Below, in pieces: positions 9,590 to 21,999 of a stretch of DNA of 64,000 nucleotides. Each line of letters begins with the position of its first letter. Within the stretch, counting starts at the first letter, position 1. Under the pieces are notes generated by a model. That model was not told the DNA's origin. It made no database searches and saw only the letters and a program-made list of their open reading frames with translations. Made by a program: the position numbers and the translations under genes. Source of the DNA: Bufo bufo (lineage: Eukaryota > Chordata > Amphibia > Anura > Bufonidae); NCBI RefSeq assembly GCF_905171765.1, contig NC_053392.1:32294192-32358191 (forward strand). Reading direction: 5' to 3'.

Positions 9590-11880
9590 TGGAGAGAGGT
9601 CCCATAGCAGAGAATCAGGCTTCATGTCACCCACCACTGGAACAGGCCACTGTCAGATATTTAGGCAGCGGCACCGAGACAGAGGAGAGAGGTCCCATAG
9701 CAGAGAATCAGGCTTCATGTCATAGCAGAGAATCAGGCTTCATGTCACCCACCACTGGAACAGGCCACTGTCAGATATTTAGGCCCCGGCACCCAGACAG
9801 AGGAGAGAGGTCCCAAAGCAGAGAATCAGGCTTAATGTCATAGCAGAGAATCAGTCTCCATGTCACCCACCATTGGAACAGGCCACTGTCAGATATTTAG
9901 GCCCCGGCACCCAGACAGATGAGAGAGGTCCCATAGAAGAGAATCAGGCTTCATGTCACCCACCACTGGTAAAGGCCACTGTCAGATATTTAGGCAACGG
10001 CACCCAGACAGAGGAGAGAGGTCCCATAGAAGAGAATCAGGCTTCGTGTCACCCACCACTGGTACAGGCCACTGTCAGATATTTAGGCCCCGGCACCCAG
10101 ACAGAGGAGAGAGGTCCCAAGCAGAGAATCAGGCTTCATGTCATAGCAGAGAATCAGGCTTCATGTCACCCACCACTGGAACAGGCCACTGTCAGATATT
10201 TACGCCCCGGCACCCAGACAGAGGAGAGAGGTCCCATTGCAGAGAATCAAGCTTCATGTCACCCACCACTGGAACAGGCCACTGTCAGATATTTAGGCCC
10301 CGGCACCCAGACAGAGGAGAGAGGTCCCAAGCAGAGAATCAGGCTTCATGTCATAGCAGAGAATCAAGCTTCATGTCATCCACCACTGGAACAGGCCACT
10401 GTCAGATATTTAGGCCCCGGCACCCAGACAGAGGAGAGAGGTCCCATAGCAGAGAATCAGGCTTCATGTCACCCACCACTGGTAAAGGCCACTGTCAGAT
10501 ATTTAGGCAACGGCACCCAGACAGAGGAGAGAGGTCCCATAGAAGAGAATCAGTCTCCATGTCACCCACCATTGGAACAGGCCACTGTCAGATATTTAGG
10601 CCCCGGCACCCAGACAGATGAGAGAGGTCCCATAGAAGAGAATCAGGCTTCATGTCACCCACCACTGGTAAAGGCCACTGTCAGATATTTAGGCAACGGC
10701 ACCCAGACAGAGGAGAGAGGTCCCATAGAAGAGAATCAGGCTTCATGTCACCCACCACTGGTACAGGCCACTGTCAGATATTTAGGCCCCGGCACCCAGA
10801 CAGAGGAGAGAGGTCCCAAGCAGAGAATCAGGCTTCATGTCATAGCAGAGAATCAGGCTTCATGTCACCCACCACTGGAACAGGCCACTGTCAGATATTT
10901 ACGCCCCGGCACCCAGACAGAGGAGAGAGGTCCCATAGCAGAGAATCAAGCTTCATGTTACCCACCACTGGAGCAGGCCACTGTCAGATATTTAGGCCCC
11001 GGCACCCAGACAGAGGAGAGAGGTCCCAAGCAGAGAATCAGGCTTCATGTCATAGCAGAGTATCAAGCTTCATGTCATCCACCACTGGAACAGGCCACTG
11101 TCAGATATTTAGGCCCCGGCACCCAGACAGAGGAGAGAGGTCCCATAGCAGAGAATCAGGCTTCATGTCACCCACCACTGGAACAGGCCACTCTCAGATA
11201 TTTAGGCCCCGGCACCCAGACAGAGGAGAGAGGTCCCATAGCAGAGAATCAGGCTTCATATCACCCACCACTGGAACAGGCCACTGTCAGATATTTAGGC
11301 CCCAGCACCCAGACAGAGGAGAGAGGTCCCAAGCAGAGAATCAGGCTTCATGTCATAGCAGAGAATCAGGCTTCATGTCACCCACCACTGGAACAGGCCA
11401 CTGTCAGATATTTTGGCCCCGGCACCAAGACAGAGGAGAGAGGTCCCATAGCAGAGAATCAAGCTTCATGTCACCCACCACTGGAACAGGCCACTGTCAG
11501 ATATTTAGGCTCCGGCACCCAAACAGAGGAGAGAGGTCCCAAGCAGAGAATCAGGCATCATGTCATAGCAGAGAATCAGGCTTCATGTCACCCACCACTG
11601 GAACAGGCCACTGTCAGATATTTAGGCCCCGGCACCCAGACAGAGGAGAGAGGTCCCAAGCAGAGAATCAGGCTTCATGTCATAGCAGAGAATCAGGCTT
11701 CATGTCACCCACTACTGGAACAGGCCACTGTCAGATATTTAGGCCCCGGCACCCAGACAGAGGAGAGAGGTCCCATAGCAGAGAATCAGGCTTCATATCA
11801 CCCACCATTGGAACAGGCCAGTTTACGATATTTAGGCCCCTGGCACCCAGACGGAGGAGAGGTTGATTCAACTTTGGGTT
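9590..11880 (+). repeat. Minisatellite, 93-bp and 117-bp units, inside hAT#1
   Basis: About 21 units share GGCCACTGTCAGATATTTAG and GACAGAGGAGAGAGGTCCC. The basic unit is 93 bp. A longer 117-bp unit carries a second copy of the CAGAGAATCAGGCTTCATGT segment. Both lengths are multiples of three, so two plus-strand frames stay open for hundreds of codons. These open frames carry no recognisable domain and lie antisense to the transposase, downstream of its stop. I treat them as a by-product of repeat length. Confidence 0.95.
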
Positions 11881-11970
11881 GCCCCGCAATATAATGGTAA
11901 AATTAAAAAAAGAGGATTGAATGAAGAAGTGCCCTGGAATGCAAGAATATATTGTTAATGGGAGGTAGTT

Positions 11971-14900
11971 TTAAATGTCTAATCTGCACAAGGGATGGAC
12001 AGGTCCTGTGGAATCCATGCCTGGTTCATTTTTTATGAACGCCAGCTTGTCCACATTGGCTGTAGACAGACGGCTGCGTTTGTCTGTAATGACGCCCCCT
12101 GCAGTGTTGAATACACGTTCAGACAAAACGATGGCCGCCGGGCAGGCCAGCACCTCCAAGGCATAAAAGGCTAGCTCTGGCCACGTGGACAATTTGGAGA
12201 CCCAGAAGTTGAATGGGGCCAAACCATCAGTCAGTACGTGGAGGGGTGTGCACACGTACTGTTCAACCATGTTAGAGAAATGCTGCCTCCTGCTAACACG
12301 TTCCGTATCAGGTGGTGGTGCAGTTAGTTGTGGTGTGGTGACAAAACTTTTCCACATCTCTGCCATGCTAACCCTGCCTTCAGAGGAGCTGGCCGTGACA
12401 CAGCTGCGTTGGCGACCTCTTGCTCCTCCTCTGCCTTCGTCTTGGGCTTCCACTTGTTCCCCTGTGACATTTGGAAATGCTCTCAGTAGCGCCTCTACCA
12501 ACATGCGCTTGTACTCGCGCATCTTCCTATCACGCTCCAGTGCAGGAAGTAAGGTGGGCACATTGTCTTTGTACCGGGGATCCAGCAGGGTGGCAACCCA
12601 GTAGTCCGCACACGTTAATATGTGGGCAACTCTGCTGTCATTGCGCAGGCACTGCAGCATGTAGTCGCTCATGTGTGCCAGGCTGCCCAGAGGTAAGGAC
12701 AAGCTGTCCTCTGTGGGAGGCGTATCGTCATCGTCCTCCGTTTCCCCCCAGCCACGCACCAGTGATGGGCCCGAGCTGCGTTGGGTGCCACCCCACTGTG
12801 AACATACTTCATCCTCATCCTCCTCCACCTCCTCCTCATCCTTGTCCTCCTCGTCCTCCAGTAGTGGGCCCTGTCTGGCCACATTTGTACCTGGCCTCTG
12901 CTGTTGCAAAAAACCTCCCTCTGAGTCACTTCTAGAGACTGGCCTGAAAGTGCTAAAAATGACCCCTCTTCCTCCTCCTCCTCCTCCTGGGCCACCTCTT
13001 CTTCCATCATCGCCCTAAGAGTTTTCTCAAGGAGACATAGATGTGTTATTGTAACGCTGATAATGGCGTCATCGCCACTGGCCATGTTGGTGGAGTACTC
13101 GAAACAGCGCAACAGGGCACACAGGTCTCGCATGGAGGCCCAGTCCTTGGTGGTAAAGTGGTGCTGTTCCGCAGTGCGACTCACCCGTGCGTGCTGCAGC
13201 TGAAACTCCCCTATGGTCTGTCCAGCATGTGCAAGGTGGAGTTCCACCTGGTGGGCACGTCGCATATGAGGCGGTGAGCGGGAAGGCCGAAGTTACGCTG
13301 TAGCGCAGACAGGCGAGCAGCAGCAGGATGTGAACGCCGGAAGCGCGCACAGACGGCCCGCACTTTATGCAGCAGCTCTGACATGTCGGGGTAGTTGTGA
13401 ATGAACTTCTGCACCACCAAATTCAGCACATGCGCCAGGCAAGGGATGTGCGTCAAACCGGCTAGTCCCAGAGCTGCGACGAGATTTCGCCCATTATCGC
13501 ACACCACCAGGCCGGGCTTAAGGCTCACCGGCAGCAACCACTCGTCGGTCTGTTGTTCATTACCCCGCCACAACTCCTGCGCGGTGTGGGGCCTGTCCCC
13601 CAAACATATGAGTTTCAGAATGGCCTGCTGATGTTTACCGCGGTCTGTGCTGAAGTTGGTGGTGAAGGTGTGGGGCTGACTGGATGAGCAGGTGGAAGAA
13701 GAGGAGGAGGAAGCCGAGTAGGAGGAGGAGGCTACAGGAGGCAAAGAATGTTGCCCTGCGATCCTTGGCGGCGGAAGGACATGCGCCAAACAGCTCTCCG
13801 GCTGGGGCCCAGCCGCCACTACATTTACCCAGTGTGCAGTTAGGGAGATATAGCGTCCCTGGCCGTGCTTACTGGTCCACGTATCTGTGGTTAGGTGGAC
13901 CTTGCCACAGATGGCATTGCGCAGTGCACACTTGATTTTATCCGATACTTGGTTGTGCAGGTAAGGCACTGCTCTCTTGGAGAAGTAGTGGCGGCTGGGA
14001 ACAACATACTGTGGGACAGCAAGCGACATGAGCTGTTTCAAGCTGTCTGTGTCCACCAGCCTGAATTACAGCATTTCATAGGCCAGTAGTTTAGAAATGC
14101 TGTTATTCAGGGCCAGGGATCGAGGGTGGCTAGGTGGGAATTTTCACTTTCTCTCAAATGTTTGTGAGATGGAGAGCTGAACGCTGCCGTGTGACATGGT
14201 GGAGATGCTTGGTGACGGAGGTGGTGGTGTTGGTGATACATCCTCTGTTTGCTGGGCGGCAAGTGCCAACGTTCCTCCAGAGGCAGCAGAAGAGGTAGCA
14301 GGGGGAGCCTGAGTGAGTTCCTTGTTTTTAAGGTGTTTACTCCACTGCAGTTCATGCTTTGCATGCAGATGCCTGGTCATGCAGGTTGTGCTAAGGTTCA
14401 GAACATTAATGCCTCGTTTCAGGCTCTCATGGTACAGCGTGCAAATCACTCGGGTCTTGTCGTCAGCACATTGTTTGAAGAACTGCCACGCCAGGGAACT
14501 CCTTGAAGCTGCCTTTGGGGTGTTCGTTCCCAGGTGGCGGTGGCCAGTAGCAGGCGAACTTTCTTGGCGGCGGCTGTTCTGCTTTTGCCCACTGCTCCCT
14601 CTTTTGCTACGCTGTTGGCTCGGTCTCACCACTGCCTCTTCCTCTGAACTCTGAAAGTCAGTGGCACGACCTTCATTCCATGTGGGGTCTAGGACCTCAT
14701 CGTCCCCTGCATCGTCTTCCACCCAGTCTTCCTCCCTGACCTCCTGTTCAGTCTGCACACTGCAGAAAGACGCAGCAGTTGGCACATGTGTTTCGTCATC
14801 ATCATAGACGCGCTGAGGTGGTATTCCCAAGTCCTCATCACCAGGAAACATAAGTGGTTGTGCGTCAATGCATTCTATGTCTTCTACCGCTGGGGAATGG

Positions 14901-15331
14901 CTAAGTGGATGCCATTGGGAAACCCTGCCAACAGAGTCTTCAAACAGCATAAGAGACTTCTGCATAACTTGAGGCTCAGACAGTTTCCCTGATATGCATG
15001 GGGTTAATGTGACAGACTGATGGGCTTGTTTTTCAGGCGCCATCTGTGCGCTTTCTGCAGAAGACTGGGTGGGAGATAATGTGAACGTGCTGGATCCACT
15101 GTCGGCCACCCAATTGACTAATGCCTGTACCTGCTCAGGCCTTACCATCCTTAGAACGGCATTGGGCCCCACCAAATAACGCTGTAAATTCTGGCGGCTA
15201 CTGGGACCTGGGGTTGTTGGTTCACTAGGACGTGTGGCTGTAGCAGAACGGCCACGTGTTCTCCCAGCACCAGAGGGTCCACTAACACCACCACGACCAT
15301 GTCCGCGTCTCTTACTAGATGTTTTCCTCAT
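11971..15331 (-). pseudogene. hAT#1 transposase (BED finger type), frameshifted
   Basis: The start is MRKTSSKRRG at 15331. Segment 15331-14144 has a basic, low-complexity N-terminus and a BED-type zinc finger (WQFFKQCADDKTRVICTL to TRHLHAKH). The second metal-binding Cys is Tyr here (codon 14432-14434) but Cys in hAT#2. Segment 14056-13211 carries the first catalytic motif TTDTWTS, then VVCDNGRNLVAALG with HIPCLAHVLNL, and CDVPTRWNS. Segments 13265-12669 and 12909-11971 continue in other frames with an acidic spacer, LLDPRYKDNVP and the C-terminal dimerisation region including LSERVFNTAG. At least three frame changes make it non-functional. The domain order is that of ZBED-like hAT transposases. 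Confidence 0.9.
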
Positions 15332-15339
15332 TGTTACCG

Positions 15340-16676
15340 TTCACCACAATAAGAAAAAAATTATTTGGCCCAATGTATTGAATTCAAATTCAGGCCTTTT
15401 TTTTACAGGCACCTAACTTTATCTGGCTATCTATTTAAGTACCGTATTGCACTAATACAGGCACAGCAGTAACCACAGATTTAGGGGAATATAAATTGTA
15501 GGCCTAGTATTTAGGCCCTGGATAAAAGGTATCCTTTTACGGACAGAATTACACTTGGAGATGCACGGTAGCGTGTGAAGTTATTGAGGATGACCCTATC
15601 AGCACTTGAATTTGCACCTTGAATGTAATATACCCTTTTACGGACAGAAATACACTATGTGAGATGCACAGTAGTGCGTGTAAATTTAAAGGCTTATGTT
15701 TTCAGCAATTGTAATTTAACAGTTTGTGTAATATACCCTTTTACGGACAGATTTATACTTGGCCTGCAACAGCAGAAACCACTGATTTAGGGTATTGCTA
15801 TTTTGGGAATTGAATTTCAACCCAGAACAAAAACTATGCAGTGACGGACACTAAAAAAACTTGTCCAGCCACAGCTGGAACACCAGATTTAGGGTATTGC
15901 TATTTTGGCAATTGAATTTCACCCCAGAAAAAAATATATCCTTTGCCAGACAGCAGACAGTATTACACTTGGCTAGCCACAGCTGGAACACCAGATTTAG
16001 GGGATTGCTATTTTTGCAAGTGAATTTCACCCCTGAATAAAATATAGAAAATTCTATCCTGAGTTTCTAGGGGTGACAATAAGCACAGCCAAGCCCCTGA
16101 TGTAGGATATAGCAAAAAAAACAAACCCTACTATTAATGGTTAAATGGACTTGGTGGCAGCTTGTGCTGGCGCACCACAAGACACAAAATGGCCACCGAT
16201 CACCCCAGAAAAAAGTGACAGAAAAACGCTCTGGGCAGCCTAAAAACAGTGAGCAATTAACTAGCAGAAGTTGAATGATTCACAGCTGTAGATCGATCAC
16301 TTCATTAAGTGTTTTTGCTGAGTTAATCCCTGCCTAATCTCGCCCTAACAGCAGCTGCATCCTCTCCCTACACTTATCAGAGCAGAGTGACTTGCGGCGC
16401 TACGTGACTCCATCTTAAATAGAGGCTGGGTCACATGCTGCACTGGCCAATCACAGCCATGCCAATAGTAGGCATGGCTGTGATGGCCTCTTGGGGCAAG
16501 TAGTATGATGCTTGTTGATTGACTGCTTTGCAGCCTTTTAAAAAGCGCCAAGAAAGTGCCGAACACCGAACCCGAACCCGAACTTTTACATAAATGTTCG
16601 GGTTCGGGTCCGTGTCACTAACACCTCAAAATTCGGTACGAACCCGAACTATACAGTTCGGGTTCGCTCATCCCTA
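15340..16676. other. hAT#1 5' non-coding region
   Basis: No gene is visible. Several diverged copies of a unit with CCCTTTTACGGACAG (15533-15750) and TTTAGGGTATTGCTATTTTGG (15780-16010) occur. The last 120 bases hold the GTTCGGGTTCGGGT-rich subterminal region and the TIR. 33300-33804 is the homologous region of hAT#2. Confidence 0.7.
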
Positions 16677-16902
16677 CACACAATCTAAGGCAAGTACAAA
16701 GAGGAAAGTTAAAAATAGACTACCCTATCCACCAAGAAAAAATCCTCCAAAAAATCCCCTTCAAATTTGAACCTTAATACCAGTGAAAATTCAAAATGCA
16801 TAAGGAATTAAGAACCATCATCAAGCATGGTAGCACAATATTCACAATTTACACAATCATCTGCATCACTAGTAACAAAACACAATTCAACCACCCCTAG
16901 CT

Positions 16903-19253
16903 ATGACACCAGTGAGTTTTTTTAGGAATGGGAGTACAGTTGAGAGACAGGGACAAATGGGGCTACAACCAAAAGATGTGAAGCAAAGAACAAAAGAATT
17001 ATGCCATGGAAACACTGAGGGAGCAATGCAGATTATTAATACAACTAATATAGAACTAAGACCTGAACATATAAGTCTGATACACAAAGGTCTATCATTA
17101 ACACCGGCCCGCATTTCAACTGTTATCTATGGGTAAAGGACATAAATTTGTTCGCTAGAATGCTAGCCTTACACAAAGAATTTAAAACCAAAGAGTATGA
17201 AACAGAAACAGTACAAAAACGTGAGAGAGCAGCCATTGAGACACTTGAACTCCTGATAAAGGAGAGTGAAGGAGAAAAAGTCACCCCAAGCCCCCCCTTC
17301 AGTACACTGACTCCCAAATTCACTCCACCATTTGGGAAGTATGCAAACATCCAAACATATTCTGCAACCTAACTATAGAAGAACAAGCAGCAATGAAAGA
17401 TTTAGCAGAAAACGAGAACCTTATTATAAAGCCCTCGGACAAAGGGGGAAACATAGTGTTATTGGAAAAAGACTACTATGAAAAAATAGTAATGACACTG
17501 CTGAAAGAAAAAAAGCATATACAAAGAGCTGAGTGCTGATCCAACTGAAAAATATGTACTAGACTTAAAAAAGCTACTAAAAAGTGCTAAAGATACGAAT
17601 TTGATTACCAAGGAAGAATTTAGCATACTTTTCAGACCACGTCCTACCATAGCTACATTTTATGCCATACCCAAAATACATAAACAAAGAGAACCTATTC
17701 CAGGTAGACCCATTGTTTCAGGTAACCAGAGTTTGTATGAGGACATTAGTGAATATGTAGAGCAAGTAATCTCCCCATTTGTTAAATCATTACCCTCATA
17801 TCTTAAAGATACAAGGGATGCTGTCGTCAGGTTGCAGGAGATGCAGGTAAATCCGCAAACATTTATAGCAAGTTTAGATGTCGAAGCTTTATATACTAGC
17901 ATTCAGCACACCCTGGGTATACAGGCAGTTGAACATTATCTCAACACGAAAGGGGTACAATATCACGAGCACAATTGTTTTGTTTTAACACTTTTGCGAT
18001 TTTTATTTTCAATGGAAAATATTATTTACAGACAACCGGTACCGCTATGGGCACGATTTGTGCACCAATATTTGCTAATTTTTTTTAGGGTGGTGGGAAG
18101 ACCGTATACTTTTCACGGACACCTATAGTAAATACACTCAACACATTTTATTTTGGGGTCGATATATCAATGATATATTGATTTTTTGGGAAGACACAGA
18201 AGCACTTTTTCACAAATTTGTTTGCCATCTTAATGACAATCAAATTGGAATGACCTTTACAGCAGAAATACACAAAAATGCACTCAACTTCCTGGATCTC
18301 AAGATTCTATTGCAACCTGACGGCAGCATCCAAACAGAGATATACCGGAAACCAACATCCACTAATAATTTTTTGCATTGGCAAAGCTTCCATCCTGAAC
18401 CCCTTAAAAAAGGAATTCCAGTGGGGCAGTATCTTAGAGCCAGGCGGAACTGCTCTACTGAGGAAGCATTTGAAAGAGAGTGTAGTAAACTGTACTCATG
18501 CTTCCAAAACAGGGGATACACAAAAAAGTGCTTACATCAAGCATATAAAAAAGCCAAAAAGATGGGAAGACTAGAATTACTGGCGGGTAAGATCCAAAAA
18601 CGAGGAGATAAAACTATACGCCGCATAGAAACATATGATACTGAGCATGACATAGTTTTGAGACGCCACTGGCATATTTTACAAGCAGACAGTGATATAC
18701 AGCAATTGATACCCCGATACCCTATGATAACCTATAGAAGGGGAAAAAATATGAGAGAGATGCTAGTGCATAGTCACTATCAACCCCATAAAAAAACTTA
18801 TAACACAACCTGGTTAAACCATAAAGGACCATATCCATGTGGAGACTGCACATTCTGTGATCAAATGATTATTACAAAAACGTTTGAAAATCCAGTCGAT
18901 GGGAGAAACTACGAAATAAGAGATTACATAAATTGCAAAACAAAAGGAGTAGTGTACATTATCAAATGTGACTGTCCCAGACTGTACGTAGGGAAAACTA
19001 CTCAAGAACTAAGAAGACGGATCTCGAGACACTTGAGCAGTATCAATACAGGAGAAGATACAAACCTAGCCAGACACATGAGAGAAAAACATAAAATAAA
19101 TAATACCAACTTTAAATTCTGGGGAGTGACTAAAATAAAATCAGGTCCACGTAAAGGAGAATTGAAAGAAGGCTCCAGCAAGAGGAGACAAAATGGATCT
19201 ACCGTTTAAACAGTCTATCCCCAAGAGACCTAAATAAAGGTTTCACCTATTAG
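16903..19253 (+). pseudogene. Penelope-like reverse transcriptase plus GIY-YIG endonuclease, broken
   Basis: The main part of a Neptune-type Penelope protein. The RT fingers motif IIKPSDKGGNIVLLEKDYY is at 17420-17480. IPKIHKQREPIPGRPIVSG follows at 17665-17720 and motif A (SLDVEALYTSI) at about 17872-17904. Motif B (AMGTICAPIFANF) at about 18040-18090 is shifted in frame. Motif C reads YIND instead of YIDD (Asn codon 18169-18171), which removes a catalytic Asp. The C-terminus has a CxxC pair (PCGDCTFC) and a GIY-YIG nuclease core (VVYIIKCDCPRLYVGKTTQELRRRI, 18949-19030). A one-base insertion near 19168 shifts the tail, and the ancestral stop is probably TAG 19251-19253. Stops or shifts also occur near 17134, 17370, 17530 and 18126. 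Such proteins copy RNA at a nicked target. This copy is dead. Confidence 0.9.
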
Positions 19254-19545
19254 TCCTTCCTGAAGCCGGACCCCCTTCTAAGAGAGAAAATGAAAATAAA
19301 AATGATTTAATAAACTGTAAAGAAAGAATCTATTATAATGATATAAAAATCAAGCGTAAACAGAGAATGTGTTCGGCAAAAACAATATAAACATGGTGGC
19401 ATAAAAGTAACTAATAGGTTAATTAATTCAACTAAAGGACATAATGATATAGGACAATTGAATAATACATTCGCGATCTTTAGTCCTACTCTATCAGTGA
19501 GAAACACAAAGCCCCTAAAGTATACATCCAAATATAGATCACTAT
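19254..19545 (+). other. Penelope 3' untranslated region
   Basis: This A-rich stretch between the RT/endonuclease gene and the inverted pseudo-LTR segment has no open frame of interest. Confidence 0.55.
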
Positions 19546-19658
19546 AATCCTATAGTGATGAAGACTAAGTCCCCTGACATGAGCTCCAACTAGAGTAGTA
19601 GTACGAACAACTAGGTCTCAACGATGGTGACTTGTTGGTGAGAGATAATAAGCTCCAT
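19546..19658 (-). repeat. Inverted copy of the Penelope pseudo-LTR upstream segment
   Basis: The sequence is the reverse complement of 7898-8012 (ACTAGGTCTCAACGATGGTG and neighbours) and is followed by a short TA tract, mirroring the left side. It marks the right-hand arm of the Penelope unit. Immediately beyond it lies L1 ORF2 sequence. Confidence 0.85.
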
Positions 19659-20275
19659 TATATATATACAGTCCTGGGGAATAAAAAGAATAGTCAATAG
19701 TAGAAGGGTTCAAACATCTCCATACATCCGTTAGACCTAAATTATACAACCTAGCCAGAGTAGCACGGATTGCCCTAGAAGACAAAGCAGATTTCCTTGA
19801 GGAAGTATCAACCAAGGGGTTGAGGGTTAGGTTTAGATCTCCTGCTAGGATAAGGATACCCTCTCTATGAATCTCCACTAGGGATAGGAGATCAGCAATC
19901 CAACGAGCTTGGTTAGTATTGGGTGCATAAGCATTTACAAATGTATAAAGAACCTGGCCTACACGGCCTTTCAGGATGATATAACGACCTTCTGGGTCTT
20001 GGATATGATTCAGAAAGGTGAATGGATTGCCTCTGCGAAACCCAATACTGACCCCTCTCGAGGCGGCTCCGTCTGCTCCACAATGGTACCAAATTGGGAA
20101 TTTGGAGTATTTAGTAGTTAGTTATTAGGTAGTTATTATTCTTGAAATTAGTTTCTTGTAGAAAGACAACATTGCACTTTTCCTTCCAGAGAAGGGAGAA
20201 TATTTGGCAACGTTTAGAGGGGGACCTGAGACCCTTTACATTAAAGGAGACCCAGTTCAAATCAGCCATAACTTA
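19659..20275 (-). pseudogene. L1-type LINE ORF2, N-terminal endonuclease fragment
   Basis: Reading the minus strand from 20275, the frame opens MADLNWVSFNVKGLRSPL, the start of an L1 AP-endonuclease domain. After frameshifts it reaches GDLNLTLNPLVD (about 19835) and LNPSTIDYSFYSP (about 19680). These are the GDFN-like and substrate-recognition parts of the endonuclease. The remaining ORF2, including RT, is absent: the sequence stops at the TA tract of the Penelope arm. Losing the 3' rather than the 5' part is unusual for L1 and suggests rearrangement. Confidence 0.82.
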
Positions 20276-20760
20276 AATGATTGGTATCGAAAGTTGAAGC
20301 TGAATAAAGGCAATGTGGCATATACAGAAAGCCCAATCTTAACATTAAGAGAATAACCAGTAAAACTGATAGACATTTTGAGAAGATCAATGACATAATA
20401 TAAAATTTGTATAAATGATAGTAAATAGTAAAGTGAGAGGGGGAAAATGGGTATTTCCCATGAAACCTGCAGTTGAGTGGGGAGGAAGAAATAATGAGCA
20501 CAAAAATACTAATGGAAGTGGGGGGGAGGACAGAAGGAGATTAAGTACTGAAGAGGAAAGGGGACACTATGAGAGAGAGGAGTGGTTAGGTAAAGCAAGG
20601 ACAGAAAAGGAAAGACAAAAAATAATATATAACATATATTATATTCGCTGGAATCTCATCCTTGAAACTGACACAAGGAGAGATGAGGTATAAGCAAGTT
20701 AGGCAAGAAACAATGGTGGAAAATCAAGAAAGAGCCATATACTAATTGGATAGCGATAAT
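20276..20760. other. L1 inter-ORF region
   Basis: No gene is visible. The stretch is purine-rich on the plus strand (20500-20600) and separates the end of L1 ORF1 from ORF2, longer than most L1 inter-ORF spacers. Confidence 0.5.
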
Positions 20761-21629
20761 TCAGGGTCCTTCCTGTGAAACGTGGGACTTCTTGGGAGTA
20801 GTGGAATCTTTGGTCTTCTTGGACTTCTGCTTCTTGGGAGTGGTGGAAAGCTCCCATGGTTGAAGGGCTGGGAGGGAAGGTAGTGAGGTGATGTCCTGCA
20901 CTTTGTCCCAATCTTGTATGTCCAAAGGCGCTATATCCAGCGCATTATATGCTTCAGGGAGGTCTAGGAAAGAAGAGATGAGAATCCTCTTGCCTGAAGC
21001 TAAAAACGATAAACCGAAGGGAAAGGTCCATCTGTATGGAATCTGTCTCTCTTTGAGGAGGGATGTGAGAGGTCTCAAGACTCTTCTTTTCTGGAGAGTA
21101 GAAGGTGATAAATCCTGATAAATCTGGATGGGGACCTCGTCCAGGTGAATAGATGGAGCTGTTCTGGCCGCCTTAAGTATTGCTTCTTTGTCCTGAAAGT
21201 TCAGGAAGCAGCTGATAATATCCCTCAGTGGGTCGTTTTCTTTAGGACGAGGACATAAAGCCCGGTGAGCCCTTTCAATGATCAGCATGGAAGCGTAAAA
21301 GTCCCTAAGTAAGGAGGCAACTATTTTCATAATCGCAGCGGGGATGTCAGCGGCCGCGACAGATTCGGGGACCCCTCTAAACCGGAGGTTATTCCGTCTG
21401 CCCCGGGTTCTGCTGGTCCTCCAGGGAGGTGTATAGTTGATTAATGTGCACTTGACAGAGCGAGAGTGATTGTGAGACCGCCTCGCTATGTTTTAGAGAA
21501 GCGGCTTGTGCGGTTTCTAATGAGTCCACCCTGTGGCCTATATGCTTGACGTCTTGGGCCACCTCCTGTAGCTTGGAGTATATAGGGTTCAGAGCCTCTT
21601 CCAGGGCTTGTCTAATAAAGCTGCGAGAA
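20761..21629 (-). pseudogene. L1 ORF1 (nucleic-acid chaperone), 3' part
   Basis: The minus-strand frame 21330-20761 has IIERAHRALCPRPKENDPLR and FLNFQDKEAILKAAR, the RRM to C-terminal-domain region of L1 ORF1p, followed by a Lys/Ser-rich tail. Upstream (21629-21340) lies the coiled-coil part and a GRRNNLRFRGVPE motif, in a different frame. The 5' end of the gene is displaced to 33868-33968 by hAT#2. ORF1p normally coats L1 RNA and forms trimers. Confidence 0.87.
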
Positions 21630-21999
21630 ATCAGGAGTAGAGTTGAGCAAACACCTGGATGTTTGGGTTCGAGAAGTTCGGCCGAACTTCCCGGAAATGT
21701 TCGGGTTCGGGATCCGAACCCGACCCGAACTTCGTCCCGAACCCCATTGAAGTCAATGGGGACCCGAACTTTTGGGCACTAAAAAGGCTGTAAAACAGCC
21801 CAGGAAAGAGCTAGAGGGCTGCAAAAGGCAGCAACATGTAGGTAAATCCGCTGCAAACAAATGTGGATAGGGAAATGAATTAAAATAAAAATTAAAAAAA
21901 TTAAAATGAACCAATATCAATTGGACAGAGGTCCCATAGCAGAGAATCTGGCTTCACGTCAGCAGAGAATCAGTCTCTTCATGCCATAGCAAAGAATCT

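Larger units (their letters stand above)
9317..16676 (-). mobile_element. hAT#1: BED-type hAT transposon, full length
   Basis: The element begins TAGAGTTGAGCGAAC and ends GTTCGCTCATCCCTA. It is flanked by the 8-bp duplication CACACAAT (9309-9316 and 16677-16684), as expected for hAT. Order from left: terminal region rich in GTTCGGG motifs, 93/117-bp minisatellite (9590-11880), transposase on the minus strand (11971-15331), and a long 5' non-coding region (15340-16676) with short internal repeats around 15770-16040. It lies inside the Penelope gene. It is a sister of hAT#2. Confidence 0.92.

Noticed and set aside
9873..11894. 673-codon plus-strand open frame, and the 827/847-codon frames at 22006-24599, as genes
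   Set aside because: They consist wholly of minisatellite units whose length is divisible by three. Two frames are open at once and no domain is seen. Kept as a finding, not a CDS.
12471..13018. Pro/Ser-rich plus-strand frames opposite the hAT transposase (also 25373-25858)
   Set aside because: They are antisense shadows of the Glu/Asp-rich spacer in the transposase.
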